Shown piece after piece: positions 45,271 to 54,584 of a DNA stretch of 64,000 nt; position 1 is the first letter of the stretch, and each line of letters opens with the position of its first letter. This DNA is from CAJJBL01 sp964519035. GTDB lineage: Bacteria > Pseudomonadota > Alphaproteobacteria > Puniceispirillales > Marisalimonadaceae. The notes under the pieces are model-generated. The model saw only the letters and a program-made list of their open reading frames with translations, was not told the origin of the DNA and made no database searches. The DNA is taken from assembly GCA_964519035.1 (NCBI GenBank), contig CAZFKZ010000003.1, forward strand, positions 32,193 to 96,192. Reading direction: 5' to 3'. Both the position numbers and the translations under genes were made by a program.

Positions 45271-47382
45271 TTATTCTTCTTTTTTAGTTACTATATCAAG
45301 TCCAGTTTCTTGATCGACTCGCTTCATTGATAATTTAACTTTACCTCTATCATCAAATCCAATTACTTTTACTTTTACAGTGTCACCTTCTTTGCAAATA
45401 TCAGTAGTTTTTTCTGTTCGTGCATTTTGAAGCTCAGAAATATGAACTAGACCATCTTTTGTACCAAGAAAATTTACAAACGCTCCAAAATCTACAGTTT
45501 TTACAACCTTACCGTCATAAATAACTCCCATTTCAGCTTCAGCAACTATATCATTAATTTTCTTTTGTGCAGCCAAAGAAGATTCTGTATCAGATGCAGC
45601 AATTTTAATTGTTCCATCATCCTCTATATCAACTTTTGCACCGGTTAATTCACAAATTTCTCTAATCATCTTACCACCGGGACCAATCACATCACGAATT
45701 TTTTCAACTTTAATTTTCATAGTTGTTATTTTTGGTGCAGTATCAGCAAGAGCCTCTCTAGAAGAACCAATAGCCTTAGCCATTTCGTTTAAAATATGAA
45801 TTCGGCCATCTTTAGCTTGATCTAATGCTATTTCCATAATTTCTTTTGTAATAGATGTTATTTTAATATCCATCTGTAGACTTGTAATTCCATCTTCAGT
45901 ACCTGCCACCTTAAAATCCATATCACCTAAATGATCTTCGTCACCAAGTATGTCCGAAAGAACTGAAAAATCATTTTTTTCTTTAATTAGTCCCATTGCT
46001 ATACCGGCAACAGGCTTTTTTATAGGAACTCCTGCATCCATCAAAGCTAATGAAGTACCACAAACTGTAGCCATAGAAGATGAACCATTAGATTCAGTAA
46101 CTTCTGAAACTATTCTTACTGTATAAGGAAAATCTTCACCTTGAGGAAGTAATGGGTGAACGGCTCTCCATGCTAATTTACCATGACCAACTTCTCTTCT
46201 ACCTGGGGAACCAACTCGCCCTGCTTCTCCTACAGAATATGGTGGAAAATTATAGTGGAGCATAAATTTTTCCCTGTATTCTCCATCTAAGGCGTCTATG
46301 ATTTGTTCATCTTGTCCTGTGCCTAGCGTAGCTACTACTAGTGCTTGAGTTTCACCTCTTGTGAATAAAGAGGAACCGTGAGCTCTTGGTAAAGTACCAA
46401 CTTCTGCAACAATTGGCCTTACCGTTTTAGTATCTCTTCCATCAATTCTTTTTTTTGTTTTTAGAATACTGCCCCTTACTATATCAGCTTCAACTTCCTT
46501 AGTTAAAGATGACGCGAGTGTCATGTTAGGGTTGTCTCCAAGTGATAAAACTATCTCGTTCCTTATTTCGGATAACATTTTAGATCTTTTAGATTTATCC
46601 ATTTCTTTATAAGCTTTTTCAAACTTTTTTTGAAAAGGTTTAATAAGTTTTAAATATTCTTTTTTTTCTTTGGGTTCTTCTGGTAAAGGACGAGGTTCTT
46701 TTGCAGCAACTTCGGCTAAATCAATAATTGCTTTAATTACTGATCCCATTTCTTTATGGCCAAAATCAACAGCACCCAACATTATTTCTTCAGATAACTC
46801 TGAAGCCTCTGATTCTACCATTAGAACACCTTCTGTCGTTCCAGCTACAACTAAATCCAAAGTTTTATTCTGCATTTGCTCAGTAGTAGGATTTAAAATA
46901 TAACTCTTACCATCCCATCCAACTCTGCATGCTCCAATTGGCCCCATAAATGGCAATCCTGAAATAGTCAATGCAGCTGAAGCTCCTATTAATGCCACAA
47001 CATCTGGATCATTTTCCATGTCATGTGCTAGAACTGTAGCTATTACTTGAGTTTCGTTTTTATAACTTTTATGAAATAAAGGTCTAATTGGTCTATCTAT
47101 CAATCTACAAACCAAAGTCTCTTTTTCTGAAGGACGACCTTCCCTTTTAAAAAAACCACCTGGGATTCTTCCTGCAGCAAATGTCTTTTCTTGATAATTG
47201 ACAGTTAATGGGAAAAAATCTATTCCAGGTTTAGCTGAAGCTGCTCCTACAGCAGTACACAATACTGTTGTTCCACCATAAGTAACCATCACTGCACCAT
47301 CTGCTTGACGGGCAATCTTACCAGTTTCAAATGTCAGTAAACGACCACCCCATGTAATTTCTTTCCTATAAACTTCAAACAT
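45271..47382 (-). CDS. pnp: Polyribonucleotide nucleotidyltransferase (PNPase)
   Basis: Trimeric 3'-5' phosphorolytic exoribonuclease of RNA decay. From the ATG at 47382 (AGAGGAT upstream) the 703-residue protein begins MFEVYRKEITWGG; a GTG at 47406 would add 8 residues. It has two RNase PH-like cores (FKREGRPSEKETL; LFTRGETQALVVATLGT; SNGSSSMATVCG), then a KH domain (VIGPGGKMIREI) and an S1 domain (GVIYDGKVVKTVDFGAFVNF ... VHISEL). It follows rpsO, the conserved order. Confidence 0.97.
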   Translation of the reverse strand: MFEVYRKEITWGGRLLTFETGKIARQADGAVMVTYGGTTVLCTAVGAASAKPGIDFFPLTVNYQEKTFAAGRIPGGFFKREGRPSEKETLVCRLIDRPIRPLFHKSYKNETQVIATVLAHDMENDPDVVALIGASAALTISGLPFMGPIGACRVGWDGKSYILNPTTEQMQNKTLDLVVAGTTEGVLMVESEASELSEEIMLGAVDFGHKEMGSVIKAIIDLAEVAAKEPRPLPEEPKEKKEYLKLIKPFQKKFEKAYKEMDKSKRSKMLSEIRNEIVLSLGDNPNMTLASSLTKEVEADIVRGSILKTKKRIDGRDTKTVRPIVAEVGTLPRAHGSSLFTRGETQALVVATLGTGQDEQIIDALDGEYREKFMLHYNFPPYSVGEAGRVGSPGRREVGHGKLAWRAVHPLLPQGEDFPYTVRIVSEVTESNGSSSMATVCGTSLALMDAGVPIKKPVAGIAMGLIKEKNDFSVLSDILGDEDHLGDMDFKVAGTEDGITSLQMDIKITSITKEIMEIALDQAKDGRIHILNEMAKAIGSSREALADTAPKITTMKIKVEKIRDVIGPGGKMIREICELTGAKVDIEDDGTIKIAASDTESSLAAQKKINDIVAEAEMGVIYDGKVVKTVDFGAFVNFLGTKDGLVHISELQNARTEKTTDICKEGDTVKVKVIGFDDRGKVKLSMKRVDQETGLDIVTKKEE

Positions 47383-47467
47383 AATTTTATCCTCTGCCAA
47401 CTTCACTTTAAATATTTCATATTAGTACGCTTTTTTGTAAATCAAACTTTTTATATTCAGTTATAAC

Positions 47468-47737
47468 TTAACGTCTTAGACCTAATTTTTTTATTAAATC
47501 TTGATAACGATCGTCATTTTTTTTCTTTATATATTGTAGTAAATTTCTTCTTTGCCCAACCATACTAAGAAGTCCACGACGTGAACCAAAATCTTTTTTA
47601 TGGGTTTTGAGATGTTCTGTTAAATTTTTTATTCTCTCTGTTAAAATAGCGATTTGAACATCGGCTGAACCAGAATCTTTTTCGTTACTTCCATAACTTT
47701 TAATTAAATCAACTGTCTTTTCTTTTTCTATCGACAT
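47468..47737 (-). CDS. rpsO: 30S ribosomal protein S15
   Basis: Small-subunit protein binding the 16S central domain. The 89-residue product starts at the ATG at 47737 (AAGGG with proper spacing); an in-frame ATG two codons earlier sits too close to that site. It has SADVQIAILTERIKNLTEHLKTHKKDFGSRRGLL, the universal S15 core, and RRNLLQYIKKKN. It lies between truB and pnp. Confidence 0.97.
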   Translation of the reverse strand: MSIEKEKTVDLIKSYGSNEKDSGSADVQIAILTERIKNLTEHLKTHKKDFGSRRGLLSMVGQRRNLLQYIKKKNDDRYQDLIKKLGLRR

Positions 47738-47752
47738 CGTCATTCCCTTCTA

Positions 47753-48676
47753 TTAAAAATTAATTATTCGAGCAGGTCTAATTATACCATTATCAATTCT
47801 GATTAGTGCTATTGGATCATTTTCTATCGTTGCATAAATTTTTTCAAATTCATTATAATTAGGATAGAGTGTTAAGAAATGATCTGAATTATCTAAAGAA
47901 TTTAACTCTAGTTTTTGACCTTGTTTTATCCGCTCCGCTTCTTTTTTACTTAAAGCTAGTGCCGGGATGTCGTCTAGCACAGCTTGTATTGGTAAGATTT
48001 TTTTAAAAATCAATGGACTATGTATTATTTCTGGAGAAAAATCTATAAAAATCGTATCCTTTTCTTTAAAATTTCCAACTGATAATCTTCTTAATTGTAC
48101 CACATGGCCTTTAGTGTTTATTCTCTCAGCTAAATCTCTTGCTATAGACCTTACGTAGGTACCTTTACCACATAAAATTTCAAACTGTGCTTTATCAATA
48201 TTGATAATTTTTTTTAAAATTAAATCATACACATTTACTTTTCTAAATTGATGTATTACTTCAATTTTTTTTCTAGCCATTTTATAAGATCGTTGACCAT
48301 TAACTTTGATAGCCGAATAAATAGGAGGTTTTTGCAAAATTTCTCCAATAAAAATAGGAAGTGCTGACTTGATTTGTTGTATGTTTGGTCTTATGTCAGA
48401 TGTCTCTAAAATATCCCCTTCTAGATCGTCTGTTTCCGTAGTTTCTCCCCATTTTATAGTAAAAGAGTAACGTTTTTCTTTATTCTGTATAAAAGAAATT
48501 ACTTTAGTTGCCTCTCCAATAGCTATTGGAAGAACACCTGATGCTAAAGGATCTAGAGTTCCTCCATGACCAACTTTTTTGATATTTAAGATTTTTGATA
48601 CTTTAGTTACTGCTAATCGAGAAGAAATTCCAATTGGCTTATCTAGTATTACCCAACCATTAGTTTTTTTATTAAT
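47753..48676 (-). CDS. truB: tRNA pseudouridine-55 synthase (apparent ATT start)
   Basis: Makes pseudouridine 55 in the tRNA T-loop. The frame is open far beyond the Met at 48337: upstream residues read GWVILDKPIGISS and the catalytic Asp is in GHGGTLDPLASGVLP. No ATG, GTG or TTG exists in frame before the next gene. An ATT at 48676 lies 6 bases after AGAGG and gives 307 residues, the normal length. Alternatively one base is missing from the A7 run at 48664-48670; an A8 would bring the TTG at 48694-48696 into frame. The C-terminal PUA-like part ends IIRPARIINF. The protein is otherwise intact. Confidence 0.88.
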   Translation of the reverse strand: MNKKTNGWVILDKPIGISSRLAVTKVSKILNIKKVGHGGTLDPLASGVLPIAIGEATKVISFIQNKEKRYSFTIKWGETTETDDLEGDILETSDIRPNIQQIKSALPIFIGEILQKPPIYSAIKVNGQRSYKMARKKIEVIHQFRKVNVYDLILKKIINIDKAQFEILCGKGTYVRSIARDLAERINTKGHVVQLRRLSVGNFKEKDTIFIDFSPEIIHSPLIFKKILPIQAVLDDIPALALSKKEAERIKQGQKLELNSLDNSDHFLTLYPNYNEFEKIYATIENDPIALIRIDNGIIRPARIINF

Positions 48677-48699
48677 AAATAACCTCTTATATCCAAAAG

Positions 48700-49107
48700 T
48701 TAATAATTTTTCTTTTTTATAGTGTGAAGTATATTATCAATTTTATGTGCATATTCAAAAGTTGTATCAATTACAAAGCTTAATTTGGGAATTTGTCTCA
48801 GTTTAATATCACTTGATATCAATTTTTGAATGTATCCTTTGATTCTATTTAAGCTTTCGAGCACTTCAAGCTTTTGCTCTCCACCTAATGGCATTACATA
48901 GACTTTAGCATTTTTTAAATCAGGGCTTACGTTAACTTCAGTTACAGTTATATTATTATTTTCTAGAATAGAATCATAAAAAGTTTCTCGATGTAAAACA
49001 TTAGATATTAAATGTCTAAGTTCTTCACCAACTCTAAGTTGTCTTTGAGATTGTGTAGTACTGTCCTTTTTATTTCTTTTTGTTTTGAAATTAAAGTTAT
49101 TTTCCAT
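48700..49107 (-). CDS. rbfA: 30S ribosome-binding factor A
   Basis: Cold-shock and late 30S maturation factor with a KH-like fold. The 135-residue protein has QRQLRVGEELRHLISNVLHRE and VTVTEVNVSPDLKNAKVYVMPLGG as family features (cited in part), and IPKLSFVIDTTFEYAHKIDNIL at the end. It starts 3 bp after the infB stop and ends 23 bp before the inferred truB start. Confidence 0.93.
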   Translation of the reverse strand: MENNFNFKTKRNKKDSTTQSQRQLRVGEELRHLISNVLHRETFYDSILENNNITVTEVNVSPDLKNAKVYVMPLGGEQKLEVLESLNRIKGYIQKLISSDIKLRQIPKLSFVIDTTFEYAHKIDNILHTIKKKNY

Positions 49108-49110
49108 ATG

Positions 49111-51690
49111 CTATCCAGCTTTTTTATCAATAGTGTCTAAACTTCTAGCCACTTCTTTAACTTCAAAACACTCCATCATGTCACCATCTTGAATATCATT
49201 GTAATTTTCAAAACCCATTCCACACTCTAAACCTTCACGTACCTCTTTGACTTCATCTTTAAATCTTCTAAGTGTTTTTAACATACCTTGGTGCATTACA
49301 GTATTGTCCCTTAAGAGTCTAAAGCTACATCCACGCTTCACAATTCCTTCAGTAACAAAACATCCGGCTATTTTACCAATTTTAGATACAGAAAATACTT
49401 TTCTAATTTCGGCATATCCTATAAATGTTTCTTGTAAATCTGGATCTAAAAGGCCTGTTAAAGCTGTTTTCGCATCTGAAATTAATTCATATATAATTGA
49501 GTGGTACCTAACTTCAACACCATCTCTTCTAGCTAAGTCTCTTGCTTTAGGAATAGCTCTGACATTAAACGCAAAAACAAGCGCAGATGACGCAGCCGCT
49601 AGTGATATATCGGATTCACTAATTGCTCCAACAGCTCCAGTTAATACTTTGATTTTCACCAAAGAGTTTCCAAGTTTTTCTAAAGCTACTTTTATGGCTT
49701 CTAATGAACCATGAACATCTGCTTTAATAATTACAGGTAGCTCAGTTGCTTCACCTGCCTGAATATCAGCTAGCATCTGTTCAACAGAACCACGCGCAGA
49801 AAGATTAACCTCTTTCTGTTTGACCATTCTTGATCTATACTCAGCAACTTCTCTTGCCCTGGATTCAGTTTCGACTACATGTGCTAAATCACCTGCACTA
49901 GGTGTTCCGGACAAACCTAAAACTTCCACTGGTGAAGAAGGCCCAGCATTTTTAATTCTTGTTCCTACATCATTTAGTATAGCTCTAACTTTTCCTGATT
50001 CACTTCCAACAACAATTATGTCTCCAACTTTAAGTGTTCCAGACTTTACTAACATAGTTATAACTGAACCTTTACCTGTTTCTACTTTAGATTCAATTAC
50101 TACTCCATTTGCATTAATTGTAGGATCACTTTTTAGTTCCATTAGTTCTGCTTGAAGCTCTAATGCTTCTATTAAATCAGTAAGTCCATCTTGATTTTTT
50201 GCAGATACATTTATACACTGAATATCTCCACCCATTTCTTCAGGAACAAGCTCATGCTGAAGTAATTCTGTTCGAACTTTAGTTGGGTTAGCTTCAGGTT
50301 TATCACATTTATTTACAGCAACAATTATTGGACATGAAGCCGCTTTTGCGTGTTTAATAGCTTCAATAGTTTGAGTTTTAATACCATCATCTGCTGCAAC
50401 TACTAAGACTACAATATCTGTAACATTAGCGCCCCTTGCTCTCATTTCAGTAAAAGCTTCATGGCCTGGCGTATCTATAAAAGAGATTTTAGAACCAGAT
50501 TTTGTAGTTATTTGATAAGCACCAATATGTTGCGTTATTCCTCCAGCTTCGCCATCAACTACCTTAGTTTGTCTTAAAGCATCTAATAATGAAGTTTTAC
50601 CATGATCTACATGTCCCATAATAGTTACAATTGGAGGACGAGTTTTGTAATTAGCAGGGTTTTCTTCTTGAGTTACTAGATCTAACTCTATGTCAGAATC
50701 TGAAACTCTTTTGGCTTTATGACCAAACTCAGTAGTTATTAATTCAGCTGTTTCAGCATCTATTGTTTCAGTAGCAGTAGCCATGATCCCATTTTTCATT
50801 AATTCTTTGATAACGTCAGCTGTTCTCTCAGTCATTCTATTAGCTAATTCTGAAACGGTTATTTTATCTGGAACTATCACTTCTCTAAATTGTTTAATGG
50901 CAGGGGTTTGATCAGCCTGCATTCTTACTTTTTCTCTTCTTCTTTTAATGGAGGCAAGAGATCTTACTCTAACATTATCAGAATCTAAAGCTCTTGCTAT
51001 TGTCATTTTTCCTTGTCTTTTTTGGTCTAAACCACGCGTCCATGCAAGTTTCTTAGCAGGCTCTTTGAAAGCTTCCTTTTCTTGAGGTTTATTAAAATTC
51101 CATGATTTAGTGTTAGTTGGTGTCAACTCATCTTCAGATAATTTTTGTCTATCTCTTTCTGCTTGAACAACTGCTTCCTCAGCTAATTTAGCCTCAATTT
51201 GAGCTTTTTTCTGTTCATCTTCTATTTTTTTAATTTCTGTAATTTCAGCAATTTCTAATTTTCTTCTGGCTAATACTTTGTCCTCTGGAGCTAGGTTTGA
51301 AGCTGCTACACTAGCTATTTCTGCATTAGCCACAACTCGAGCTTCTTCCGCTTTTGCATGTTCAAGTTTTTGGGCAGCCAATGTTTCTGCTGCTGCTGCT
51401 GTTTTAGCTAATCCATCCTGAAGCATTTTACTTCTAGAAGAGATTTCTTCTGCACTTAGCCTAGTATTATTATCTATATTTGTTTTATTAATAAATGAAG
51501 TATTTGAAGTGGTTCTATTAACTTGTTTTTTTGTTCGTTTGACCTCTACTTGAACTGTACTACGTCCTATTCGTGAATTAGTAGTGACGCTACTAGTAGA
51601 TTTAGAAGATGTAATAGGATTTTTTAAGGTTAGTTTACCATCCAAAGAAAGGCTTAACTTTTTCCTTTCTCCATTTGTTTTTTCTTCCAT
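49111..51690 (-). CDS. infB: Translation initiation factor IF-2
   Basis: GTPase that places fMet-tRNA on the 30S subunit. It has 859 residues. A low-complexity, Ala/Glu-rich N-terminus (about 1-200) is followed by the short IF2_N domain (VSELANRMTERTADVIKELM, about 278-297). The G domain starts near 350 with GHVDHGKTS, then DTPGHEAFTEMRARGA and NKCD, and the C-terminal domains run to GFENYNDIQDGDMMECFE. AGGAATAAAT precedes the ATG. It follows nusA by 34 bp with no ylxR gene between them. Confidence 0.97.
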   Translation of the reverse strand: MEEKTNGERKKLSLSLDGKLTLKNPITSSKSTSSVTTNSRIGRSTVQVEVKRTKKQVNRTTSNTSFINKTNIDNNTRLSAEEISSRSKMLQDGLAKTAAAAETLAAQKLEHAKAEEARVVANAEIASVAASNLAPEDKVLARRKLEIAEITEIKKIEDEQKKAQIEAKLAEEAVVQAERDRQKLSEDELTPTNTKSWNFNKPQEKEAFKEPAKKLAWTRGLDQKRQGKMTIARALDSDNVRVRSLASIKRRREKVRMQADQTPAIKQFREVIVPDKITVSELANRMTERTADVIKELMKNGIMATATETIDAETAELITTEFGHKAKRVSDSDIELDLVTQEENPANYKTRPPIVTIMGHVDHGKTSLLDALRQTKVVDGEAGGITQHIGAYQITTKSGSKISFIDTPGHEAFTEMRARGANVTDIVVLVVAADDGIKTQTIEAIKHAKAASCPIIVAVNKCDKPEANPTKVRTELLQHELVPEEMGGDIQCINVSAKNQDGLTDLIEALELQAELMELKSDPTINANGVVIESKVETGKGSVITMLVKSGTLKVGDIIVVGSESGKVRAILNDVGTRIKNAGPSSPVEVLGLSGTPSAGDLAHVVETESRAREVAEYRSRMVKQKEVNLSARGSVEQMLADIQAGEATELPVIIKADVHGSLEAIKVALEKLGNSLVKIKVLTGAVGAISESDISLAAASSALVFAFNVRAIPKARDLARRDGVEVRYHSIIYELISDAKTALTGLLDPDLQETFIGYAEIRKVFSVSKIGKIAGCFVTEGIVKRGCSFRLLRDNTVMHQGMLKTLRRFKDEVKEVREGLECGMGFENYNDIQDGDMMECFEVKEVARSLDTIDKKAG

Positions 51691-51724
51691 AATATTTATT
51701 CCTCAATTCATTTTTCTTATCAGT

Positions 51725-53245
51725 CTAATTATTTATATTATCTTCTGAAAACCAATGTTCTCTTGCTGACATAATTACTGAACCTGCTTCTTCTTCATTT
51801 CCAAAAACATCTTTTCCAAGTAAAGTAAATAACTCTTCACTGTCTAGCTCAGCTAGGTCATTTAAAGTTTTAATTTTATTTTCTGCTAAGATTAAAATAC
51901 TGGATTTTTCAAGCTTATCAAAGTTATATAAGTCGTCATTAATTTTTAATTTTTTTAAAGAAGTTTCAACTCGCTCAAGTTCAGCCTTAACATAATTTTT
52001 TGCTCTTTCATTTAGTTCAGTTGCAATATCAATATCAAACCCTTCAATAGCTTCAAGCTCTTCTAAGGGAGCCTCAGCAATATCGTCAATTGATACAAAA
52101 CCTTCTCCAACCATAAGATGAGCAATTACATCATCAATATCTAAAGCTTCTATAAAAATTTTGGTTCTTTCAGCAAACTCTTCTTGTCTTTTTTCTGATT
52201 CTTCTGCTTCAGTAAGAATATCTACATACCAATTAGTCAATTGAGATGCCAGTCTGACATTTTGGCCTCTTCTACCTATGGCTAAAGACAAATGATCATC
52301 AGGCACAACTACTTCCATTCTACCCGCATCCTCATCCATTACAACTTTAGAAGGTACAGCTGGGGCCAGAGCATTAATAACAAAACTTACTGGATCTTCA
52401 GACCAAGGTATAATTTCGATTTTTTCTCCTTGCAACTCTCCAACAACAGCTTGTACTCTAGATCCTCTCATACCAACACAAGCACCCACAGGGTCGATAC
52501 TATGATCATTTGAAAATACTGATATTTTTGCTCTACTGCCAGGTTCTCTTGAAACGCCTTTAATTACAATGATTCCGTCATAAATCTCAGGAACTTCTTG
52601 AGTAAATAAAGCACCTAAGAATTCGTTGCATGAGCGAGATAGAAATATTTGTGGCCCTCTTAGCTCTTCCCTTACGTCAATAATATAACATCTCAATCTA
52701 TCACCAGGCCTTAATTGCTCTCGCGGTATCATTTGATCTTTTTTGACAATAGCCTCAGCTCTTCCTAGGTCAACTGTAACAGAGTGATTTTCAACTCTTT
52801 TAATTGTTCCAATAACAATTTCACCAATTCTATCTTTGTACTCTTTAAATTGACGTTGACGTTCTGCTTCTCTTACTTTTTGAGATATAACTTGTTTAGC
52901 TGTTTGAGCAGCAATGCGACCAAAATCAATCTGAGGGAGAACTTCTTTATAATGTTGACCAATACTTAAATCTAAATTTCTTCTTTCTGATTCTTGAAAC
53001 GTCATTTGAGTAGATTCATTTTCTATATTTTCAACAACTTCAGTATATTGAGCAATAACAATTGATCCATTTTTTCTATCAATAATAGCTCTAATATCTC
53101 TGTCAATACCGTATTTAGTTCTAGCAGCCTTTTGTATAGCTTCTTCCATTGCTGATATAACTTCTTCTTTTTCTATAGATTTTTCTCTAGAAACAGCTTC
53201 AGCGACTTGTATTAATTCTAGTCTAGGTATGGATTTTAATTCCAT
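51725..53245 (-). CDS. nusA: Transcription termination/antitermination factor NusA
   Basis: RNA polymerase-binding factor. The 506-residue protein has an N-terminal RNAP-binding domain (about 1-125) and S1 (IVIGTIKRVENHSVTVDLGRAEAIV). The two KH domains (about 200-345) have the family segments PVGACVGMRGSRVQAVV and LAIGRRGQNVRLASQL. Two C-terminal acidic helix-hairpin repeats (about 370-500) follow, the long form seen in Proteobacteria. It lies between rimP and infB, 34 bp from each. Confidence 0.97.
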   Translation of the reverse strand: MELKSIPRLELIQVAEAVSREKSIEKEEVISAMEEAIQKAARTKYGIDRDIRAIIDRKNGSIVIAQYTEVVENIENESTQMTFQESERRNLDLSIGQHYKEVLPQIDFGRIAAQTAKQVISQKVREAERQRQFKEYKDRIGEIVIGTIKRVENHSVTVDLGRAEAIVKKDQMIPREQLRPGDRLRCYIIDVREELRGPQIFLSRSCNEFLGALFTQEVPEIYDGIIVIKGVSREPGSRAKISVFSNDHSIDPVGACVGMRGSRVQAVVGELQGEKIEIIPWSEDPVSFVINALAPAVPSKVVMDEDAGRMEVVVPDDHLSLAIGRRGQNVRLASQLTNWYVDILTEAEESEKRQEEFAERTKIFIEALDIDDVIAHLMVGEGFVSIDDIAEAPLEELEAIEGFDIDIATELNERAKNYVKAELERVETSLKKLKINDDLYNFDKLEKSSILILAENKIKTLNDLAELDSEELFTLLGKDVFGNEEEAGSVIMSAREHWFSEDNINN

Positions 53246-53279
53246 TTTAGTTTCCTTATTTAATTATTGTCTAATTCAG

Positions 53280-53759
53280 TTATGTACTTTTATTTTCAAT
53301 TGCCCATTTCAAATCAATATTTGATTTATCTATTTCAGATAAAGTAATCTTCATTTCGTGTTCTTCAGTTTCTAAAATTATAAACTCTTTTTTATCAACA
53401 CCTTTTAAAAAACCTTTATGCACCTTTTTACCTAAATATTCTTCTTTCAGAGTAATTCTTATTTTACTATCTTTAAAATATTCATAATCTTCTAATGTAG
53501 TTAATGGCCTTGAAAGTCCTCCAGAAGACACTTCAAGATTATATTGAGAACTTATTGGATCTTCAACATCTAAAAATGCAGAAATTTGTCTACTAAGAAA
53601 AGTACAGTCTTGTATATCCATTTGCCTATCTTTAAGTCTTTCAGCCATAATCTGCAACGTTTTTTTCCCAGTGACACTTATTAATTTAACTCTAATCAGA
53701 TGATATCCTAGATCCTTTAGTCTCATTAACAATAATTCTTTGATTTTATGTTCAATCAT
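53280..53759 (-). CDS. rimP: Ribosome maturation factor RimP
   Basis: Needed for 30S assembly. It has 159 residues. The N-terminal alpha/beta domain includes YHLIRVKLISVTGKKTLQIMAER and DCTFLSRQISAFLDVEDPI; the following YNLEVSSGGLSRPLTTLEDYEYF is the family signature. An SH3-like C-terminal domain follows. It is the first gene of the rimP-nusA-infB-rbfA-truB-rpsO-pnp run, starting 30 bases after a terminator. Confidence 0.95.
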   Translation of the reverse strand: MIEHKIKELLLMRLKDLGYHLIRVKLISVTGKKTLQIMAERLKDRQMDIQDCTFLSRQISAFLDVEDPISSQYNLEVSSGGLSRPLTTLEDYEYFKDSKIRITLKEEYLGKKVHKGFLKGVDKKEFIILETEEHEMKITLSEIDKSNIDLKWAIENKST

Positions 53760-53780
53760 TTAAATATTACTAGCTTAAAA

Positions 53781-53806
53781 TAAAAAAAAGTGAGCCTTGC
53801 TCACTA
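53781..53806 (-). terminator. Intrinsic terminator after trmB
   Basis: Perfect 7-bp stem AGTGAGC/GCTCACT with a 3-nt loop (53789-53805). On the minus strand it is followed by eight T residues. It closes the lnt-metK-trmB transcript and separates it from rimP, whose promoter must then be very close or rely on read-through. Confidence 0.85.
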
Positions 53807-53867
53807 TATTTAATATATAGAGTTTTTAGTAATAAAAATCAATACATTTGAAAACAGGCAATTTAAA

Positions 53868-54584
53868 CTAATTACAAATCATTTTTTGAAAGATAAACCA
53901 ACTTGGTTCTCTTTTAGCTTCAATTGATTTTTGCTCATACTTTGTAGCAAAGCAGTCTAAAGGTCTTTTTTGCCAATCAAGTTTATGATTAGCGGTCCAA
54001 AAATACCCCTTATGACGTTGAAAAACTTCTAATATCCAACTTTTTAATGTTGAATGATCAGTAGCTAAAGTTATAGTTCCATTAGGAATTAAAATATTAT
54101 ATAAATCATCGATAAAACTATCTTGAATTAATCTTCTATTTTTATGTTTAGTTTTAGGCCAGGGATCAGGAAATAATATTTTAACCTCTGCAACACTATT
54201 ATTTGGGAAAAAAGGTAATATTTCCCTAATGTCATCTGGCCATATTTTAATATTAGTAATTTTGTTATTAAATAAATCTCTTATTAGCCTTGCTGTAGTG
54301 TTCAAAAAGGGATCGGCACCAATATAAGATATTTCAGAATTTTTAATTGCTGAATTTATTAAGTTAGTCCCACTTCCAAAACCAATTTCAATTATTATTT
54401 TCTTAGATTTTGGTTGGAATAAATCTAAAGGAAAAATTTTAGGTTGTTCTTTCTTCATATCTTTAAGTTTAATTAAATAATCTTTTTCACCTTGCTTCAA
54501 AGCTAAAGAATTGGCTTTTGATAATTTTCTTCCAACTCTTCTTCCGTAGAAACGAAATTTTTTATTAAACGATAAGTTGTTCAA
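53868..54584 (-). CDS. trmB: tRNA (guanine-N7)-methyltransferase
   Basis: SAM-dependent methylation of tRNA G46. The 238-residue protein has the SAM loop IEIGFGSGTN, then YIGADPFLN, the substrate motif FPDPWPKTKHKNRRLI and the C-terminal TKYEQKSIEAKREPSWF, all diagnostic of TrmB. It abuts metK directly (0 bp). Confidence 0.96.
   Translation of the reverse strand: MNNLSFNKKFRFYGRRVGRKLSKANSLALKQGEKDYLIKLKDMKKEQPKIFPLDLFQPKSKKIIIEIGFGSGTNLINSAIKNSEISYIGADPFLNTTARLIRDLFNNKITNIKIWPDDIREILPFFPNNSVAEVKILFPDPWPKTKHKNRRLIQDSFIDDLYNILIPNGTITLATDHSTLKSWILEVFQRHKGYFWTANHKLDWQKRPLDCFATKYEQKSIEAKREPSWFIFQKMICN

Noticed and set aside
47753..48337. truB as a truncated 194-residue pseudogene
   Set aside because: The same frame continues upstream with the catalytic motif and normal N-terminus; only the start codon is unusual.
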